Below, one piece after another: positions 58,896 to 64,000 of a DNA stretch of 64,000 nt. How positions within the stretch are numbered: position 1 is the first letter of the stretch; each line of letters opens with the position of its first letter. The position numbers were made by a program, and so were the translations under genes. A model generated the notes under the pieces. That model was not told where the DNA came from. It saw nothing but the letters and a program-made list of their open reading frames with translations, and did not search any database. Source of the DNA: Magnolia sinica (taxonomy: Eukaryota; Streptophyta; Magnoliopsida; Magnoliales; Magnoliaceae). Where the stretch lies: positions 2,790,001 through 2,854,000 of the forward strand of contig NC_080577.1 of the NCBI RefSeq assembly GCF_029962835.1, given 5' to 3'.

Positions 58896-60959
58896 AACTT
58901 TTCTTTTTCTGCCAAGGGCATAAGCATTAAGGAGCGCACCTGAAGGACAGTGGATTTCAGGTTTACAACATGGTGGCCCAAAAAGCACATGTCAGCACAT
59001 TTCATGGAGGGATGGATCAATTCATTTCATGTCGATGAGATTCACATACCATCACCATCTGTTTCAACCAGGCCCAACGATCAAGCTAATTCAAAAGTCA
59101 ACTGAACAACACCACGGGAAACATTTGAGAAGTGGACACCCACCAATAAAATCATCCAAATTGTGTGTGGGGTCCACCATGGTGATATATGTCATCCAAT
59201 CTATTCGTATGACCAGGCCTACCAGGATGAGGGGACTCTCCAAAAATCAAGACATTCCAACTGTCTTGTTGGCCACATCAATTGAATTTAGAAAATTGTG
59301 CATGATTTTACATTGTTCCTTATCCAACATAAGTCTTAGATGGACTGATTTTTAGAATCTATTATGAAAATGTGGTGGGGGCATTTGATGCAAGTGGTGG
59401 ATCTGATGCATGTTCCTCCCACGTGGTGGTTATTCAACGTAAGTCAGGCGCCCTATGAATAATGCCTATAGGTAGTCTGACTAGCATAATACTCTACCAA
59501 AACCCACAACACCCAAGTTTTGTGGGCCCACCTTGTTGTCTCTAGGATATCCACTCCGTCCATTAGGTGTGTTCCTCAAACCTTGGCTATTTGGCCAAAT
59601 TCCAACCGGATCCATAACTTAGGTGGACCACATCATAAAGACAGTGGTGGGGGATGCAAACAATAGGTATATGTGTATTTCATCAAAACCGTTCATTAGG
59701 TGTGACCCATCACGTTCTACGGAGAATTTAAAAAATAAATAAATAAATAAGTAGCATAATCTTAAACACGAACGGAAAAATGTTTTCGACTTCGGATTGA
59801 ATAGAATCTGAGTGAGTTTAAATAGTTTAATTAAAACGGGTGTTTTGGTCATTTGCATAAATTTAGTTTGCTAGGTTTGACCGAGTGTATAGAAAAACAC
59901 GTTATAAATTGGGGTCTAATTGTTATTAGATAATTAATAGTTGGCTAAATGTAATTATAAAATGATGATGGGCGTTTGGCTGTAATTTCCTTAAAATATA
60001 AAATGAAGTCTGAAGGTTCCTTGATAAAGAGCGGAAGGAGCGGTCGAGACTGGAATCTTTTCGGGTTTACAGGCACGGATTTCCAAGCCGGACATGCGGT
60101 TTTGCTTTCACATGATATATCTTCGTGAGGGGGAGCTTCATGTGGGGACCACGCCCAGTCTTTCCATCCTTCCTACTCATCTTGGGGTGGGCCCCACTCC
60201 CTCCCTGGCGCTGTAGAAAACGAGAGGATCCGTGATGATATCTTGACCTACCCGAGAGGAGCCGTTTCTTACACCTCTCCCTGTGGGAAAACCAGAGGTG
60301 GAAAGAGTCCGATTATGGTACCTCGACCTCTCTACAGTACACGTGGCCAAGTGATGAACCAATCTCGATCGTCCATCAAGTTGGACCTATCTTGCATACC
60401 CACTTTCATAATTGTAGAACATATTAGATAATCCTACCCGTTACTTTCCTCACTTCCCAGAACCACATGCTGGCCGTTCATCAAGTTTGTTTACATCAGA
60501 TAGCTAGGGTCATCTGATTTATGTGTATTTTGAACTATGTTCCATCCACAGTCCAGGAAGCTATATGGACGCTCCAGAATGAAAAGTCCCTTGCCACGTG
60601 TACTGCGAACTGATAGCTTGATCATGTGTTTTGTCCCACCTAGCCCCACGTTAGAAAGAGGAATAACTGATGGCTCCTTGACTCTTCTACGCACGCACCG
60701 TCGAAACGTGAGTGCCAGACCGTAAGTGCAAGCTGTAACTGCCAACCCTGTTTTTGGACAAAGGTCCACACTTTCACGTTCTAGCTCTTATTTTTATTTT
60801 TATTTTACTTCCCTTTTTTGACGTGTCCCAATCTCCACCCTACAGTGCTCCACCCCAGCTGTGATCGAGCAGTTCATCTGGTGGGATCCAGCGATGGATG
60901 GCTCAGTGTGAAACATGTGCACCCATCCATTGGTCATACGGCTAGGATTGTTTGTCTAT
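58896..60959. other. Gene-free stretch
   Basis: Degenerate shared-core fragments at about 59020-59350 and 59520-59720, an (AAAT)n run near 59730-59750, and ACGT-containing repeats at about 60180-60360 (including CTACAGTACACGTGG at 60332). No gene supported. Confidence 0.45.
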
Positions 60960-61096
60960 TTGTTTTTTTTTTTTGTGGGTTAGCTTGTTAGTACAAGCAA
61001 CACTGTCAGTCCACACTCCACTGTTGGCCACCCCCACTAAGGAATCGATACCATGACCTCAGGTGTTGAAGCGACCACTTGAGAGATATGGATCAG
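60960..61096 (-). mobile_element. tRNA-derived SINE, nearly full length
   Basis: On the minus strand: a tRNA-like head with an A-box-like CTCAAGTGGTCG and a B-box-like GGTATCGATTCC, then 'gtggccaacagtgg', CTGACAGTG, GTACTAACAAGCTAAC and an A tail. It is flanked by a 20-bp target duplication with one mismatch (GGCTAGGATTGTTTGTCTAT at 60940-60959; C for A at 61097-61116). Confidence 0.9.
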
Positions 61097-61239
61097 GGCT
61101 AGGCTTGTTTGTCTATGGTTATATGGTATTTCGCTGGACGCATTCGCCAGCATATAGGCATGCTTTCTGACCAATCTACTCGACGAACTGTGTGAAATGC
61201 GATCCTGACCATTGTACATTTGCATCCCAACATCAGCCC

Positions 61240-61702
61240 CACCGGTGGTGTGTTGATGTTTTGGGTGCTTTGGGGCCCAACGTGAAGTATGTGTTTTATA
61301 TCCGCGCCGTCCTTTCGTTTTTACAGATCATTTTAGGAACCAACACAAACATGAAGCAGATAACAGCTAATGTGAACCAAACCACAGGAAAAGCCGGGGT
61401 TATTAAAACCTTTCTAGGGCCAGCCGTAATGTTTATTTGTCATCCAACCTGTTGATATGGTCACTCAGACCTGGATAAAGGGAAAATATAAATATCAGAC
61501 TGATCCATAACTTTTGTGACCCCGTGAAGAAAAGTTTAATTGCGAGCATTAAATCACCACTGTTTCCTGTGGTGTGGTCAGGTTATGCATCGGATCTGCT
61601 ACATTTTTGGATTCATGCTCTAAAATGAGGAGGGTAAATGGTTGGACGGCATGGATATAAAACATATACATTACGTTGGGCCCACCACCGGTGGGGTTGG
61701 TG
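61240..61702. mobile_element. Shared-core palindromic MITE with CCCCACCGGTGG ends
   Basis: The arms pair from CCCCACCGGTGGTG.. and 'gggcccaacgt(g)aa(g)tatgtgtttatatcc' with their complements ending near 61702. The interior is the shared core ('catccaacctgttgatatgg', 'actgtttcctgtggtgtggt'). About 460 bp. Confidence 0.8.
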
Positions 61703-61999
61703 CATGGCAACACCACCTGATCCGCCTTCCCCAAAAAGTCTCTTTTTACCGATACCAGCGACCAATCATGGAGTTCTTTTTAGTTAAATTAGTTGCATCT
61801 CTTTTTAACCGTCTATCTGTAGGCCACAAATCGAGTGGGTAAGATATACTATTAAGGAGATCTTTTGGGAACTATCCATCCACTGCGAAGCGCAACAGAT
61901 CAGTGGTGTGGATTATCATACGATTGGCCCATTTTTAGGAATTGAAAACTCAGGTGTACTCCGCCTAGGACCGGCTACGAATGTGCCGGATGCGAATTA

Positions 62000-62500
62000 C
62001 CTAAAGCTGTGGTCCCACCGTGTGACATCTAATCCGTCCATCAGTTGCATTAGCTCATTTGAGGACTGAGCCCAAAAATTAGGCATATCCAAAACTCAAG
62101 TGGGTCCCACCACAGGAGGCAATGGAGATGAGGACGCCCACCAATGAAACCTTCAACAGGCCACTGTGATATTTATACGCCATCCAAATCGTTCATAAGA
62201 TGATTTCCTACGGGATAATGACAAAAAACAAATATGAGATTGATCATGGCCCCAAGAACGCTTAAACGGTGGGTCCCTACTCATGGCTCAGTGGTAGACC
62301 TGGTCGGTTTCAACGCTTACGTCATGGCCTCGAGTACCCATGCGATGTGCGTGTGTGCATTAAAAAAAATGTTTAAATGGTTGGCGCTGCCACCCCACGT
62401 TTTCCTGCGGTGTGGCCCACTTGAGTTATGTATCTTACACGAGTTTAGGCCTCAATGTACTGAAATGGTCTGGCAGGACAATGGACGGAGGAATGTCACA
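62000..62500. repeat. Degraded palindromic repeat related to the shared core
   Basis: Contains 'ctaatccgtccatcagttgc', 'gggtcccaccacaggaggca' and, inverted, 'gcggtgtggcccacttgag'. Ends are not resolved. Confidence 0.5.
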
Positions 62501-63109
62501 CAGACATGACGGTGGGCCACAGAGGTTTTTGTTGCTGGGGCTGCCTACAACAATTGCTGGAAATTCGAGTCCGACTCCACCACGCGTGGATCAATATTAG
62601 AGATGCTTTCAGCTGGTGAAGCTAGTCTGCATACATGTATGCATCCTTTATTATATTTCTAAAAAAAAATAAGATGTAGGGAGAGTCAACGTTCATGTAT
62701 GCTCACCTTATTATATTTTTACGAAGGAAAAAGAAAAGAAAAGAATCAAAGGTGTAAATGCATGCATCGAAATCATCTTGTACTCTTAGATGGGCCATAC
62801 ACAAAATATGATCCGGAAAATCGTAGCCATTCATTTGGAGGTCTATAGGGAGGGGCAAATGGACGGTCAATTGAAGTCTCATTGACCAATTAAAAGAGTC
62901 CTCTGGTTGGAGGATCAGGAAGAGCCCAATGTATATCAATTTCGTCTTATAGTGCATGGCCTTCTTTGGGCCATATCGCAAAATTTATAGATTGGACGGT
63001 CCTGATTATTGGATTGGAAGATATTTAGGAAGAAAAATGAACGGTCAAAGAGACTTCGGATTACTTTTCCGTGATCATTTATTTTCTTTCACCTGATCTA
63101 ATAGAATGG

Positions 63110-63211
63110 GTTTTTTTTTTTTTTTTTTCACACGCGCACACACCCCACACACTCACGAACCCTTGACCGGGAGTTGAAACTCCTTAGAGTCTACCACCCG
63201 AGCAAGGACCC
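63110..63211 (-). mobile_element. tRNA-derived SINE of a second family (102 bp)
   Basis: On the minus strand it begins GGGTCCTTGCTCGGGTGGTA, a good tRNA A-box, followed by a B-box-like GGTCAAGGGTTCG, a CA-rich stretch and a poly-A tail. The target duplication CTAATAGAATGG / CTAATGGAATGG (63098-63109 and 63212-63223) has one mismatch. It differs from the GTACTAACAAGC family. Confidence 0.82.
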
Positions 63212-63843
63212 CTAATGGAATGGTTAGACCGGTCTATTTTTGCGTGAAAATCGGAACATGGACCATCCAGTCATCCGATCATCTTTACACGTGCCTCCCA
63301 ACACCCACGGTACAATATAAGTTTGCAAGCCTGAGTTTGTTTTACTACGTGTCACCCCACTGGGGCCCACACGCTGACAAGATCTGATGATCGGAACTGT
63401 CCATATTATGGATGCTACTCTCTGGGACCACAATGAGAAACTTAGGCTGAAAAGGTAGGTCTAACTAATATAGAACATTCGAAGACCATTTTCAATGGCT
63501 TGGATTCAATTTCAAAGATCAAAGTTCCGTATACCTTGAGAAGCTCTATTATTGTACCATGGCTTATTTTCTATACTCAATAGAAGATGGACAGTTCCAA
63601 TCCTGGATCCATTTATGCGTTTAAGCCCTAATGAGCTAGCGACCCTTCTCTCATCCACTCGGCAGGATGAACGGTGGATCGGGACGGCACCCTACCAGGA
63701 ACGTTCTATGGTTGAAACTTCAACCAAAACCGATGACTCTACTCCTCCGATTGCTTGACTTCAAATGGATGTTTATAAAAAGAAATAAACGGTTGATAGT
63801 TCACATTCGTGGGTGAAGATGAAAGGAAGTGATAGATGAACGG

Positions 63844-63921
63844 TGGAGATCCACCGTGTACCCTTCCACGTATGTGATAGAATGGAGATACACCATGTAC
63901 CCTTCCACGTATGTGATGGAA
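63844..63921. repeat. Two-unit 39-bp tandem repeat
   Basis: TGGAGATCCACCGTGTACCC.. at 63844-63882 and TGGAGATACACCATGTACCC.. at 63883-63921, with 3 or so mismatches. Confidence 0.85.
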
Positions 63922-64000
63922 TGGGAGCTGCATCATCATATTACGAGAGAACCTGCTCGATCGTATTATTTTGCAACTGTTGCGTGTTCTACTTTTACAA

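Overview
This is nuclear DNA from a flowering plant. The genes have GT-AG introns of 0.1 to 3.3 kb, long AT-rich intergenic space, plastid proteins and a PLS-class PPR gene. The very dense small inverted-repeat elements resemble those I know from magnoliid or other early-diverging angiosperm genomes, but lineage is only an impression. I support six host protein-coding genes. Exons were placed by reading splice sites and checking that the phases join; none is backed by transcripts here.

Layout. At 1-3.9 kb: two LINE 3' ends and a 102-residue single-span membrane protein (+). At 3.9-6.1 kb: an intronless 735-residue E-class PPR protein (-). At 8.25-16.65 kb: TROL, the thylakoid rhodanese-like anchor of ferredoxin-NADP reductase (-, eight exons); its introns are packed with hAT-like MITEs and one donor site is not canonical. 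At 17.3-20.5 kb: a giant foldback element whose arms are built of a 21-bp minisatellite. At 24.2-31.3 kb: a membrane-anchored GH18 chitinase-like protein of the CHID1/SI-CLP type (-, eight exons). At 31.7-36.3 kb: inverted-repeat elements rich in GAGTCG/GATCGG motifs, one with a 110-bp purine tract. At 36.86-37.46 kb: a two-exon lysine/serine-rich disordered protein (+). At 37.5-54.5 kb: gene-free repeat space. At 54.5-55.3 kb: a three-exon gene (-) for a 95-residue stand-alone subtilase-propeptide (I9) protein. At 55.3-64 kb: gene-free, with a second foldback element inserted in an older MITE, several palindromic MITEs and SINEs.

From memory, Arabidopsis has a PPR gene, a GH18 gene and TROL close together at the top of chromosome 4 (At4g01030, At4g01040, At4g01050). 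The PPR-TROL-GH18 trio here may therefore be an old conserved block; the gene order differs slightly and needs checking.

The most unusual material is in the repeats. Two unrelated foldback elements carry short tandem repeats in their arms. A shared palindromic core sits inside several elements that have different terminal sequences. One SINE family is present in at least three copies, each with a clear target-site duplication.
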